Notes: generated by a model not told the origin, from the sequence alone. DNA of 64,000 nucleotides from ATM1 sp003577165 (GCA_030263715.1 SZPM01000003.1:152326-216325); one strand, 5' to 3'; counted from the first letter of the stretch, positions 41,966 through 51,144 are shown. Numbers and translations are program-made.

Positions 41966-44488
41966 CTACAGCCGCGGATCCACCGGCTCACTCTCAAGGG
42001 CGAGAACGCCGAACACGCACTCGTGCACTTGGCTTGGGTGGGCGTTTTCGACGAACCTGCGCAGGGCCTCGATGCCGAGCGCGAACTCGCGAATGGCGAG
42101 ACCTCGTTTGCGCGTCAGTCCTCGCTGGCGGAGTCGCGTTAGGTTCTCGGGTTCGAGGTACTCGGGGCCGTAGACAATGCGCAAGTACTCAGGACCACGA
42201 CATTTGACTGCCGGTTGAATCAACCGTCCCTTGTGACGGGCGACGAAATTCATCGGCTTGACAACGATTCCCTCACCGCCGGAAGACACAAGCGATTCCC
42301 ACCATTCGCAGGCCTCACGCCGCTGTTCCGGATCAGCCAGGAGCACTGTGCGGTTCTTCGTCTTTTGGAAGAGGTTCGGATCGGCTTCGCAAAGACGCTC
42401 ACAGGCTGCAACATGCCATCGGTGATCTTTGTCGATGTGGACCTTGCCTTCGCTCGCCATGAGATGGAATGGAGCCAATTTCAGATCTTCGATAAGGTTC
42501 ACCGGCCAGCAGTAGCGCCGATATGCATCGCGGAATCGCCTTGCGCTCTCGGAGCGACGCTCGGCAAGGGCGACGATCTCATCGGAGCCTTCGATACTGC
42601 GTGACTTCAACTTGTCGGCGACTCGCGACAAGGCGTGCGAGAAGTTCTCTGCTGCCGCTCCGACGGGTGCATATTGATCCCGAAGCAGGCCGACGGCTTT
42701 CGCCGACCAAGGCATGAGTTCCATGTCCAGCAGCATCCAGTCAGACTCGAGATGTTCGAAGATGCCTGCAGTATCTGCCGCGCGAACGATGCGACCGACG
42801 ATCTGCCTTTCCCATTCGATGTCCTCGAAGAACCGCCGACCCGTTCGGGTTGTGATGACTCCCATCTCGCCCGTTTCGACGCCGAATCGACGGCGTGCCG
42901 TATCAGGGCTCCGACAGACGACGGCAACCGCGCGAGAACCCATGTGCTTCTCCTCGCAGATCACTTCCTCGATTTCGCACTCTTCGTAATACTGGAACGC
43001 TTCCTCCGGGTATTCGAGGCATCCCTCCCGCCGAGAAGTTGCGCAGGGAGACATCGTCGGCGGGAGGTAGATCAGCCAGCGAGGATCACAGGCGAACCGG
43101 GACATCACCTCCAAGGCAGCGATTGCGTTCTCCTCGCGGATCGTAACTCGGCCTGCGAGTTCTGTTTCGATCGAACGGCGGCCGAGAACATCCTGGATGT
43201 CGAGAAGTTCGTCCGAGCGCGTGGGCTCGACATCAATGGAGGGGGGGCGGATCGGCTCGACGTAGGTCGCGCGCGCGGGAACGCTCACGATCTCCTTTTC
43301 CGGATACCGAAGGGCAGTCAGTGATCCGCCAAAGCAGCAGCCCGTGTCGATGTCGATCGTGTTGTTCACCCACTGCGGCGAGATGACGGGCACGTGGCCG
43401 TGCACCACAAGCGCGCGCCCGCGGTAGTTCCTCGCCCACTCGTACCGAATCGGCAAGCCGAACTCGTCGACTTCGCCGGTCGTCTCGCCGTAGAGGCAGA
43501 ACTTACGCACGACGGCGGAGCCCCGGCCCTGCATGCTTGTAGGCAGCCCCGCGTGCGCCACGCACAAGTTTCCATTATCGAGAACGAGATGGCTGACGAG
43601 CGCTTCCAGAAAGTCCGCGACCTCGGCACAGAATTCAGGAGTCTCACTCTGAACGGCCTCAAGTGTTTCCCTCAATCCGTGTCCCAATCCGACTTTCGCG
43701 CCTCGAAGTGCTTTCACTAATCGGATGTCGTGGTTTCCGGGTACGCAAAGAGCGCGGCCTGCCTTGACCGCACTCATCACGAACTTGAGCACGCCCACCG
43801 GATCCGGACCGCGATCCACAAGATCGCCGACGAAGACGATCATCCTTCCGTCAGGATGCGTCGGCTCAGGTTCGAGAGTCCACCCCAGTTTCTCAAGAAG
43901 CGCTTTGAGCTCGACCAGGCATCCGTGGACGTCGCCGATGATGTCGAACGGTCCAGTGAGGTCCGGCCGCCGACTCCAAAGTCGCTCCGTAAAGACTTCG
44001 ATGTCGTCCGAATCTTCCGGTCGGATGAAGTACACCTTGTGCCAACGCTCGGCTTTCAGCTGCCGGATCGTTCTCCGGAGGTCCATGCGTTGATTGCGCA
44101 CGACGTGGCGGCCGAATTGGCGGTTCGGTCGCTGGGCATTTCGTTCGTGGCACACGCTTTCAGGTGTATCGAAGACGATGGCAACCCTCAGCGCGTGCCA
44201 CTCGTTGGCGATTCGAATGAGGCGTTTGCGATGTTCCTGTTGAACGTTTGTTGCATCCACCACAGTGAGGCGTCCGATCTCCAAGCGCTTTGCGAGCATA
44301 TAGTAGAGCGCGTCGAACGCTTCCGCAGAGTGCTCTTGACTCTCTTCGTCATCACACACATATCCGCGGAAGGTGTCGCTGCTGAGAACTTGCGTTGGCA
44401 GAAAGTGTTTCCGGGCAAACGTCGACTTGCCGGAACCACTTGCGCCGATAAGCGCCACCATCGAGAACTCAGGAATTGCGATTCTCAT
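41966..44488 (-). CDS. pnkp: Polynucleotide kinase-phosphatase of the bacterial RNA repair system
   Basis: This 840-residue protein has the three modules of bacterial Pnkp. The 5'-kinase carries the P-loop GASGSGKST (15-23). The metallophosphoesterase 2',3'-phosphatase has GDVHG (185-189), GDLVDRG (221-227) and GNHD (251-254). The ligase-type adenylyltransferase module has its nucleotidyl Lys at 514 (EEKHMGS). Pnkp heals the ends of cleaved RNA and, with Hen1, seals them after 2'-O-methylation, making the repaired site resistant to recutting. It overlaps hen1 by 4 nt and follows it in the operon. Confidence 0.96.
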   Translation of the reverse strand: MRIAIPEFSMVALIGASGSGKSTFARKHFLPTQVLSSDTFRGYVCDDEESQEHSAEAFDALYYMLAKRLEIGRLTVVDATNVQQEHRKRLIRIANEWHALRVAIVFDTPESVCHERNAQRPNRQFGRHVVRNQRMDLRRTIRQLKAERWHKVYFIRPEDSDDIEVFTERLWSRRPDLTGPFDIIGDVHGCLVELKALLEKLGWTLEPEPTHPDGRMIVFVGDLVDRGPDPVGVLKFVMSAVKAGRALCVPGNHDIRLVKALRGAKVGLGHGLRETLEAVQSETPEFCAEVADFLEALVSHLVLDNGNLCVAHAGLPTSMQGRGSAVVRKFCLYGETTGEVDEFGLPIRYEWARNYRGRALVVHGHVPVISPQWVNNTIDIDTGCCFGGSLTALRYPEKEIVSVPARATYVEPIRPPSIDVEPTRSDELLDIQDVLGRRSIETELAGRVTIREENAIAALEVMSRFACDPRWLIYLPPTMSPCATSRREGCLEYPEEAFQYYEECEIEEVICEEKHMGSRAVAVVCRSPDTARRRFGVETGEMGVITTRTGRRFFEDIEWERQIVGRIVRAADTAGIFEHLESDWMLLDMELMPWSAKAVGLLRDQYAPVGAAAENFSHALSRVADKLKSRSIEGSDEIVALAERRSESARRFRDAYRRYCWPVNLIEDLKLAPFHLMASEGKVHIDKDHRWHVAACERLCEADPNLFQKTKNRTVLLADPEQRREACEWWESLVSSGGEGIVVKPMNFVARHKGRLIQPAVKCRGPEYLRIVYGPEYLEPENLTRLRQRGLTRKRGLAIREFALGIEALRRFVENAHPSQVHECVFGVLALESEPVDPRL

Positions 44489-45900
44489 CGTCGAAATAGC
44501 GCCAACTGACTTGGCGGACCATAATTGGGATGTTCGTCTCCTATGCCCTCCACGTCAACGGAGTAACCAAAGGTCGCCGCTACGCTCTCCGACCACCGGC
44601 GAAACTGCTGACGATCCCACTCGAACCTGTGGTCTTCGTGTCGCAGTCCGGAGATTTCGTACAAGGCGTTGTACTCTCGGTTCGGAGTCGTGACGACGAC
44701 GGCATTGGGTTGCGCGCTACCGAAGACCACCTTCTCAAATGCTGCGAGCCGAGGCTGGTCGAGGTGCTCGATGACTTCCACGACTGTGCAAAGGTCGAAG
44801 CCCCTCAAGCGCTCATCCTTGTACATCAGGCTTCCATGGATCAACTGTACGCGCTCCGCAAAGCGGGGAGTCGCGTCCTCAAGGTGAAGCGCTTTCGCCG
44901 CCCTTTCGAGAGCGTACATCGAGACATCCACTCCCACGATGCGCTCGATTCCTTGAATCGGCACAAGCAATCGAAGCAGTTTGCCTTCGCCGCAGCCGAG
45001 GTCGAGCACCGACTTCGGTCGAAGGTCCTTTACAAGTTCGACAATGCGGTCGTGGCGAAGGCGGTGGAGGGGAGGCGCAGCGGTTCGGTCTGTGGGCGTG
45101 ACCGGATCGGATTCATCCATCTCTGGGCCGGCGAGCGCCGAGTCCGTGTCCTCCGCTTCGACGAGGAGTTCCTCTTCCGCGTTCGCAAGTTGCTCAAGGG
45201 CTTCGCGGAACAGAGAGGGCTTGCGACCGAGCGACGAGCGGAGGATCCAGTTCTTCTCGGGATGGGACTCCAACCATCCGCGACCCTTTTGGACGATCTT
45301 GTCAACTTCGCGAGCATCCATGAAGTAGTGCTTCTTCGCGTCAAGGACGGGGAGGAGGAGATAGATCTGTCGAAGAGCATCTCGGACAGTGACCCTTGCG
45401 CTCAGATGAACGCGGTAAAGGTGACTCTGCCCCCACTCCGGGAACTCTGGGTCCAAGGGGTGTCGCTTAATATGAATGGCGTACCCCAGCGGCTCGAAGA
45501 GCCTGTTGATGCGATCGGGATGCGAACGGCAAGGAAGCACGGGGATCTCGACTTCGAGCGGCAACGGCGTTTCCACGAGTTCGGGCCGCTCCTTGCTTCT
45601 TCCAGACATCGCCGTGCCAAATGCATCCGCGATCGCCACGCTCAAGAACGAACTTGCAACGTAGGGCCGATCGTTGACATAGTTAGTGAGCGACCCTTTT
45701 GCGCGGTCCATCCCGCGCACCAGCCTTACGGGGTCGATGTCCACGATCAGGGCGGCCGTGGCGCGTTCATCTGTCGCCTCCGGGTAGACGACGTAGGACT
45801 TTCCGAACGTCAGGTCTGAAACGTGGACGCGATGCGGATTCTTGTGCAGCAGGAATCCGATGTCCGTGGCCGGCTGATGCGTGGTCGAGATGAGGATCAC
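44485..45900 (-). CDS. hen1: 3'-terminal RNA ribose 2'-O-methyltransferase Hen1
   Basis: The 471-residue protein has the bacterial Hen1 order. An N-terminal domain opening VILISTTHQPATDIGFLLHK assists Pnkp ligation, and an Asp/Glu-rich linker follows (about 245-270). The C-terminal Mg/Mn-dependent methyltransferase has DLGCGEG (300-306) and the metal ligands Glu375, Glu378 and His379 (VVEVIEHL) plus His424 (RHEDHRF). I start at GTG 45900, where family similarity begins; the frame stays open to 46125 but that part runs through the terminator of the next gene. Operon with pnkp. Confidence 0.94.
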   Translation of the reverse strand: MILISTTHQPATDIGFLLHKNPHRVHVSDLTFGKSYVVYPEATDERATAALIVDIDPVRLVRGMDRAKGSLTNYVNDRPYVASSFLSVAIADAFGTAMSGRSKERPELVETPLPLEVEIPVLPCRSHPDRINRLFEPLGYAIHIKRHPLDPEFPEWGQSHLYRVHLSARVTVRDALRQIYLLLPVLDAKKHYFMDAREVDKIVQKGRGWLESHPEKNWILRSSLGRKPSLFREALEQLANAEEELLVEAEDTDSALAGPEMDESDPVTPTDRTAAPPLHRLRHDRIVELVKDLRPKSVLDLGCGEGKLLRLLVPIQGIERIVGVDVSMYALERAAKALHLEDATPRFAERVQLIHGSLMYKDERLRGFDLCTVVEVIEHLDQPRLAAFEKVVFGSAQPNAVVVTTPNREYNALYEISGLRHEDHRFEWDRQQFRRWSESVAATFGYSVDVEGIGDEHPNYGPPSQLALFRR

Positions 45901-45995
45901 TTTTCGGCGCACAAGGATACCAATTGGAGCGAGTCCGCCACGCCTTGCGCCGTAGATCCGCGTCGCCAGGGCTGCCGCCCGCCCACACAAGCAAA

Positions 45996-46024
45996 ACAGC
46001 CCTCCGGGTTGGGCGGAGGGCTGT
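45996..46024 (-). terminator. Rho-independent terminator of the gene at 46073-46444
   Basis: The arms ACAGCCCTCCG and CGGAGGGCTGT pair over 11 bp, followed on the minus strand by TTTTGC. It lies just upstream of hen1. Confidence 0.75.
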
Positions 46025-46072
46025 GGTGGGAGGGGAGGGGTGTGTGGTTTGTAGGGAGGAGATAGAGAGTCG

Positions 46073-46444
46073 TTAGGCGGCGTGGCCGCGGCGGACGAAT
46101 TCGAGGCGCTTGCCCGTCGTTTCATCCCGCAGGCTGAGCCTGAGGCCGTCCATGTCTTCGATCTTGAGCGGCGTGGGTGGGTTCTCGCCGTCTTCGAGGA
46201 CGATGTAGTGGCTGTCCGCGTGGCGGACGACGGTGTAGAGACCGTGGACGTCCGTCCCCGCGTCGAGGCACTTCCTATGGAACCGGCCGAAGGCGTCGAA
46301 CTTGAGCGTCGACCTTTCCCCTCCCGGCTCTTTCAGCCACTCGCCGGCCAGCGACCTGCGGAGCGGCGCATAAGTGCGATGCCAGAGGGTGCGGTAGTCG
46401 TTCCGCAGCCCCGTGATTCCTTCATGAGTGAGTGTGGCTTGCAT
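46073..46444 (-). CDS. Uncharacterised small soluble protein
   Basis: The 123-residue protein has no signal peptide or membrane span. The middle (LAGEWLKEPGGERSTLKFDAFGRFHRK) and the strands up to KRLEFVRRGHAA suggest a single beta-rich domain, perhaps like lipocalin or the stress-response 'TIGR'-type barrels. I cannot name it. GAAAGGAT stands just before the ATG. It has its own strong terminator, so it is monocistronic. It lies between the RNA-repair operon and the flagellar operon. Confidence 0.6.
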   Translation of the reverse strand: MQATLTHEGITGLRNDYRTLWHRTYAPLRRSLAGEWLKEPGGERSTLKFDAFGRFHRKCLDAGTDVHGLYTVVRHADSHYIVLEDGENPPTPLKIEDMDGLRLSLRDETTGKRLEFVRRGHAA

Positions 46445-46621
46445 ATCCTTTCGTGATTTCCTTCCGAGACTGGTAACTGTTCATCGCGGCCCCGGGGTTC
46501 CACGTCCGCGAGCATCTGGGCCGATGGTCCCAGTGGGCCCGGCACGGGGCGCGGGTGGGCAAGAGGTGCGAAACCTCAAGAAGATTGCGAAATTCCAGCC
46601 CTGAGTGGATTTCGGGCATCA

Positions 46622-46629
46622 CCGATATT
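46622..46629 (+). promoter_or_regulatory. Possible sigma-28 -10 element before flgF
   Basis: CCGATATT resembles the GCCGATAA of flagellar sigma-28 promoters and lies 10 nt before the flgF ATG. No good TAAA -35 element is seen at the expected distance, so this is tentative. Confidence 0.3.
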
Positions 46630-46639
46630 CCAACGTGGA

Positions 46640-47374
46640 ATGAATAGGGGCATTTCGGCCGCAGCCGAGGGAATGAGAGCAAACCAACTGATGTTGGACG
46701 TTCTCTCCAATAACATCGCCAACCAAAGCACGGTCGGCTTCAAGGCGGACGGAATCGCATTTCGGGAAACGCTGGAGAGCCGGCTGTCCGTGCGAAACGG
46801 AAGATTCGAGCGGCCGATCGGCGAGGCGTCGCTCGGAGGCGCGAAGCCCGTTCAGTTCACGATTGACTCGGTTGGGCCGATCGTCGCGACCGGCAACCCG
46901 ATGGACCTCGCGCTTCGAAACGCGGATCAGTACTTCGCGGTTTCGACTCCGCAAGGAATCCGCTACACGCGAGACGGAGGAATTCGGCCGAACACGCAGG
47001 GCGTTCTCGTCACGCGCGACGGCTATCCGGTTTTGGACGCGTCCGGTTCGCCTATCACGCTCACCGGCGCCTCTGGCGTGAAGATCGAGTTTACGCCGAA
47101 CGGCGCGGTGTTGGAGAACGGCGTCGAGATCGGACTTCTCGACATTCGCGAAGGCGATGCGACGAAGGTCGGTTCGAACCTTTGGGCCGGCAACCTATCG
47201 CAAGCCACCACTCCCTCAATCGAAGTCGGCGCGCTCGAGAGTTCGAACGTGTCCGTGCTTGAGGCGTTGGTTCAGATGATTTCCATCATGCGACAGTTTG
47301 AGAGCGCGCAAAAAGCAATTCACTCACAGGATGAAATGACAGGACAATTGATTCAGAGCCTTGCGACGAGATAA
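46640..47374 (+). CDS. flgF: Flagellar basal-body rod protein FlgF
   Basis: The 244-residue protein has the axial-protein N-terminus (MNRGISAAAEGMRANQLMLD, then SNNIANQSTVGFKAD) and C-terminus (SNVSVLEALVQMISIMRQFE), which form the coiled-coil D0 core. The middle domain matches the FlgE/F/G hook-basal-body fold. It forms part of the proximal rod. Order and size before flgG support FlgF. It is the first gene of a colinear operon running to about 56.2 kb. No ribosome-binding site precedes the ATG. Confidence 0.88.
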   Translation: MNRGISAAAEGMRANQLMLDVLSNNIANQSTVGFKADGIAFRETLESRLSVRNGRFERPIGEASLGGAKPVQFTIDSVGPIVATGNPMDLALRNADQYFAVSTPQGIRYTRDGGIRPNTQGVLVTRDGYPVLDASGSPITLTGASGVKIEFTPNGAVLENGVEIGLLDIREGDATKVGSNLWAGNLSQATTPSIEVGALESSNVSVLEALVQMISIMRQFESAQKAIHSQDEMTGQLIQSLATR

Positions 47375-47381
47375 CACCTGG

Positions 47382-47401
47382 TCCCGGACTTAGGTCCGGG
47401 A
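47382..47401 (+). other. Intercistronic hairpin between flgF and flgG
   Basis: TCCCGGAC-TTAG-GTCCGGGA is a perfect 8-bp hairpin 7 nt after the flgF stop. Without a T-run it more likely stabilises or partly attenuates the transcript than ends it. Confidence 0.45.
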
Positions 47402-47471
47402 GGGAGAGCCGTTCCGCGACTCGGAAGGCATCTCGCAAGGCGATCGAACCCAAGAGTTTGGAGGTAAGAGA

Positions 47472-48260
47472 ATGATTCGATCGCTTACGACGGCCGCCAC
47501 AGGCATGGCGGTGCAGCAGAGGAACTTGGATGTCATCGCCAACAACCTGGCGAACATCAACACGACGGCGTTCAAAGCCAGTCGCGCCGAGTTCCAGGAC
47601 CTCATGTATCAGACGCTCCGCCTCGCGGGCGCCGAGCAGGGTTCCGGCAACACACTTCCTGCGGCCCAGCAGGTCGGCATGGGAGCGAAGTTCGTCGCGA
47701 ACGCGACGACATTCGCCACAGGCCCGCTCAACGCGACCGGGCGACAGTTCGACATCGCGCTGAACGGCGACGGCTTCTTCGCAGTGCTGCTTCCCGACGG
47801 GACTACGGCATACACGCGCGACGGTTCCTTTTCACCGGACGCGAACGGAACGCTCGTGACGAGTGACGGGATGCGGCTCGCCGCGAACATTCAGATCCCC
47901 ACCAATGCGCCGGTCATTACGATCGCTCCGAACGGAACGGTCTCTGCGCAGATCGCGGGCGGATCGGACATCCAAGTGTTGGGTCAGATCAACGTCTCGA
48001 TGTTCCCGAATCCCGCCGGACTGGAGCGGATCGGCAAGAACCTTTTCCGCGTCTCGGGCGCGAGCGGTGAGGCGACGGACGTCGAACCGGGCACAGAGGG
48101 CAGTGGGCGACTCGAGCAGGGATTCCTCGAAGGCTCGAACGTTTCGATGGTGGACGAGATGGTTCGCATGATCATGGCGCAGCGCGCCTATGAAGTGAAT
48201 TCGAAGGCGATCCAGACGGCCGACGAGATGCTCTCCGTGACGAACAACCTTCGACGGTAA
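47472..48260 (+). CDS. flgG: Flagellar distal rod protein FlgG
   Basis: This 262-residue protein is a canonical FlgG. Its N-terminus is MIRSLTTAATGMAVQQRNLD with NNLANINTTAFKASRAEFQDL. The LNGDGFFAVLLPDGTTAYTR core lies at about 95-114, and the C-terminus is SNVSMVDEMVRMIMAQRAYE. It builds the distal rod that passes through the L and P rings. TTTGGAGGTAAG provides the ribosome-binding site. Confidence 0.96.
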   Translation: MIRSLTTAATGMAVQQRNLDVIANNLANINTTAFKASRAEFQDLMYQTLRLAGAEQGSGNTLPAAQQVGMGAKFVANATTFATGPLNATGRQFDIALNGDGFFAVLLPDGTTAYTRDGSFSPDANGTLVTSDGMRLAANIQIPTNAPVITIAPNGTVSAQIAGGSDIQVLGQINVSMFPNPAGLERIGKNLFRVSGASGEATDVEPGTEGSGRLEQGFLEGSNVSMVDEMVRMIMAQRAYEVNSKAIQTADEMLSVTNNLRR

Positions 48261-48271
48261 GGGGCTAAAGC

Positions 48272-49405
48272 ATGATTTCGACGCTCGTTCTTAGCAGTCT
48301 CCTCACTCTCTCCGTTGGGATCAACGGGGAAGGGTACTTCCGACTCGAAGCGGAAGACGAGGTGGTGTACGCACGCTCCCTCGCGCTCTCCGTTCAGTCG
48401 GGACTGCTCGCCGATTCCGAGGGGCGGATCGTCACGCCGCCCGTGCGTATCCCAAACGCCGCTACCGGCTTGGGGATCAGTTCGACGGGCGAAGTCACGG
48501 CGAAGACAGGAACGGAAGAGATCGTCGTCAGCCAACTCGTGCTTGCGAAGTTCGCGCCCGGCGCAGTTCTTAAGCGGGACGGCAACGTGTATCGCACGAG
48601 CGCAAAGCCGACGCTCGGAACCGCCGGCGAAGGCGGATTCGGAACGATCTCCGTCGCGCAGATCACGGAGGCGTCGCCCACGGGCGGCGTCGGACGAATC
48701 GTCGTCACGATCAACGCGGTGTCCGAGGTCTTCGGCCCGACAGTTCGAGTGGGCGATGTCGCGATGGTCTCTGGAGAGAGCGCTGTCGCCGAGAAGGCTC
48801 GCAGCGCGGTCATCGGCCCGTCGCCGCTGGTCGGCTCAGATCGAGCGATCTCGAAGGTGACGATTCAGTCCGCCCTGCGAACGGCCGGCATCCCGCTGGA
48901 CAGCGTCGTGATCGAAGTTCCGGACAAGGCGATCGCGCGTCGCGCCTCGCAGATGCTCGTCGGCAGCCAGGTGATCGCATTCGCGCGCGACTGGCTGAGC
49001 ACGACGGTGGGCCAGCAGTCCTGGGGATCTTCGACGCAGGTCACAGATCGAAGGATCGTTGCAGGCGAAGTCGAGTTTCGCGCCGTTCGCCACTCCGTCG
49101 CCTCCGACTCGCACATCGTGCAGGTCGAGGTCTGGGTGGGGGCGGAGCGCCAGGCCATTCAGCAAGTCGTTTTCAAGGCAGGCGCGGCGCCTTCGACGCA
49201 AGTCGAGGGTCAGCCGCCTGTTAGCGTCCGTTCGGGGCAGATCGTGAAAGTGCGACTGATCTCGAACGACGTGGTTTGTGAAGTTTACGGCAAGACTCGC
49301 AGCGCCGCGAAAGTGGGCGAACTTGTCAGCGTGTACATCGAAGATACGAAGTCCGTCCTCACCGGTGTTCTGGCTGTGGACGGCAGCGTAGAGGTGAAAC
49401 TATGA
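48272..49405 (+). CDS. flgA: FlgA P-ring assembly chaperone fused to a FlgG-like core domain
   Basis: The 377-residue protein starts with a short signal peptide (about 1-15). Residues 16-120 closely follow the middle domain of FlgG/FlgF: GINGEGYFRLEAEDEVVYAR, a LADSEGRIVTPP turn, IPNAATGLGISSTGEV and a LAKFAPGAVLKRDGNVY end. The axial D0 helices are missing. Residues about 180-377 are FlgA: a SAF-like region and the terminal SVRSGQIVKVRLISNDVV...GTRS-type beta-clip. FlgA is the periplasmic chaperone for FlgI polymerisation. Normal FlgA has about 220 residues and no such N-terminal domain. Its position between flgG and flgH fits the role. The stop overlaps flgH by 4 nt. Confidence 0.85.
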   Translation: MISTLVLSSLLTLSVGINGEGYFRLEAEDEVVYARSLALSVQSGLLADSEGRIVTPPVRIPNAATGLGISSTGEVTAKTGTEEIVVSQLVLAKFAPGAVLKRDGNVYRTSAKPTLGTAGEGGFGTISVAQITEASPTGGVGRIVVTINAVSEVFGPTVRVGDVAMVSGESAVAEKARSAVIGPSPLVGSDRAISKVTIQSALRTAGIPLDSVVIEVPDKAIARRASQMLVGSQVIAFARDWLSTTVGQQSWGSSTQVTDRRIVAGEVEFRAVRHSVASDSHIVQVEVWVGAERQAIQQVVFKAGAAPSTQVEGQPPVSVRSGQIVKVRLISNDVVCEVYGKTRSAAKVGELVSVYIEDTKSVLTGVLAVDGSVEVKL

Positions 49406-49986
49406 AAACCGCACTCACAGCGTTGGCGCTTCTCGCGTCCGCATTCGCGATCGGACAGTCGGAGAATCCCGGTTCGCTTTGGAGCGACTCCGCGAAGAAC
49501 CCGCTGATCGACCGGAAGGCTCACTCAGTCGGTGACGTGCTCACGGTTCTGATCTCAGAGCAGAGCACCGCTTCGTCGAGCGGTTCGACCGCAACCGCGA
49601 AGCAGGACGACAATCAGATCACGGCGGGATTGGGCCCGATTCTCGAATCGCTGATTCCTGCGCTCGGATCCTCCGCGAGCCACAGCGGCTCGGGCAGCGG
49701 AACGACCACTCGAACCGGCAAGTTCACGACTCGAATGACCGTGATCGTGAAAGAGGTTCTCGAGAACGGCAACTTTGTCATTGAGGGATCTCGATTCATT
49801 CAGATCAACAAGGACGTGCAGAAGTTCGTCATCACGGGAATTGTTCGACCGGACGACATTCGCTCGGACAACACGATTTTGAGCGAGTTCGTCGCAGAGG
49901 CCGAAATCCGCTACGACGGCAAGGGCACGGTCAGCGATCGCCAGAGGAAGGGAATTCTGACGACTCTGCTCGACTGGCTGTTTTAG
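49402..49986 (+). CDS. flgH: Flagellar L-ring protein FlgH
   Basis: The 194-residue precursor matches FlgH: SLWSDSAKNPLIDRKAHSVGDVLTV near the N-terminus, a Ser/Gly/Thr-rich middle, and the conserved block GNFVIEGSRFIQINKD (about 123-138) with LTGIVRPDDI-type continuation and a LLDWLF end. The signal peptide (MKTALTALALLASAFAIGQS) has no Cys at its end. The usual lipobox is therefore missing and the ring subunit is probably not lipidated. It forms the bushing in the outer membrane. Confidence 0.93.
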   Translation: MKTALTALALLASAFAIGQSENPGSLWSDSAKNPLIDRKAHSVGDVLTVLISEQSTASSSGSTATAKQDDNQITAGLGPILESLIPALGSSASHSGSGSGTTTRTGKFTTRMTVIVKEVLENGNFVIEGSRFIQINKDVQKFVITGIVRPDDIRSDNTILSEFVAEAEIRYDGKGTVSDRQRKGILTTLLDWLF

Positions 49987-51144
49987 GTGAAGAAGATGAG
50001 AATTCAGTTCGTCATCGCATTGGCGATCGCGTTGGCAGCGCCGGCCCTCGGTCAAGGCCGAGGAGGCGCATCGGAATCCGAGACTCAGGATCCGAGCGGG
50101 ATGTCGGTTCGCGTGAAGGACATCACACGCGTTCGCGGAGTTCGCTACAACCAGATCACCAATCTGGGTGTCGTCGTCGGCCTCGAAGGCACGGGTGACA
50201 CGCGAAACTCTCCGTGGGCGCAGCAGGCGATCGCAAACCTGGTGAAGGATTACGGCATCAGCCTTGAGGCGCGGCAGATGAACCTGAAGAACGTCGCGCT
50301 CGTGATGGTGACGGCGGAACTTCCGCCGTTCGCGAGACCGGGCAATCGGATCGACGTGACCGTGAGTTCCGTCGGGGACGCGAAGAGCCTGCAGGGCGGA
50401 TATCTGCTTCCCACGCCGCTCTATGGACCTGCTGATAAAGCTCGCGCCTACGCAGTAGCGATGGGGCCGGTCAGCATCGGCGGGTTCAACGCGAGCCAGG
50501 GCGGAACGAGTTCGCAAAAGAACCACGTCAACGTTGGCATCGTGACGAACGGAGCGCTCGTCGAGAACTCCGTCCCGACCGAGTTCAATTGGAACGGCAG
50601 TTTCTATCTGGAACTATTGGAGCCGGACTTCACGACCGCGAGTCGGATCGCAGAGGCGATTATGTCCGAGCACCCGGGTTGGACCGCGGTCGCCAAGGAT
50701 GCCGGCGGCGTCGAGATTCGAGCGAACGACCCGAACACAGCGGATGCGGTCGCTGCTCTCAGCGCGATTGAAAACGTCTCCGTAGTGCCGGACACTCCGG
50801 CCGTCATCGTGATCAATGAACGGACCGGCACGATCGTCGTCGGCGGCAACGTGAAGATCGGCCCCGCGATGATTGCCCACGGTGGATTGACCGTGAAGAT
50901 CAACGAATACAACGAAATCGTGCAGCCTCCCCCCCTGAGCGGCGGTCAAACGGGATTGCAGCAGAACACGGAAGTCAAGGCGAAGGAAGAGACGGTTCGG
51001 ATCGGCGTCATCAAGTCGAATGCGACGATCGACGACCTGGCCAAGGTGTTCCGCGCACTTCGAATTTCGCCGAGGGACATGATCGCGATCATCCAGGGGC
51101 TGAAAGCCCAGGGCGCGATCAAGGCGACGATCAAGACTCAGTAG
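49987..51144 (+). CDS. flgI: Flagellar P-ring protein FlgI
   Basis: The 385-residue FlgI (start GTG 49987 or ATG 49996) has a signal peptide. Conserved family segments include VKDITRVRGVRYNQITNLGVVVGL (about 38-61), LEARQMNLKNVALVMVTAELPPFA and the NVKIGPAMIAHGGLTV block (about 287-302). The C-terminus is LAKVFRALRISPRDMIAIIQGLKAQGAI. It makes the periplasmic P ring around the rod. It follows flgH directly. Confidence 0.96.
   Translation: MKKMRIQFVIALAIALAAPALGQGRGGASESETQDPSGMSVRVKDITRVRGVRYNQITNLGVVVGLEGTGDTRNSPWAQQAIANLVKDYGISLEARQMNLKNVALVMVTAELPPFARPGNRIDVTVSSVGDAKSLQGGYLLPTPLYGPADKARAYAVAMGPVSIGGFNASQGGTSSQKNHVNVGIVTNGALVENSVPTEFNWNGSFYLELLEPDFTTASRIAEAIMSEHPGWTAVAKDAGGVEIRANDPNTADAVAALSAIENVSVVPDTPAVIVINERTGTIVVGGNVKIGPAMIAHGGLTVKINEYNEIVQPPPLSGGQTGLQQNTEVKAKEETVRIGVIKSNATIDDLAKVFRALRISPRDMIAIIQGLKAQGAIKATIKTQ

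Noticed and set aside
44530..45819. Open frame of 429 codons on the plus strand opposite hen1
   Set aside because: It is antisense to a well-supported Hen1 with catalytic residues; no recognisable domain.
45901..46125. N-terminal extension of Hen1
   Set aside because: It runs through the terminator hairpin of the upstream gene and has a low-complexity Pro/Ser/Ala sequence.
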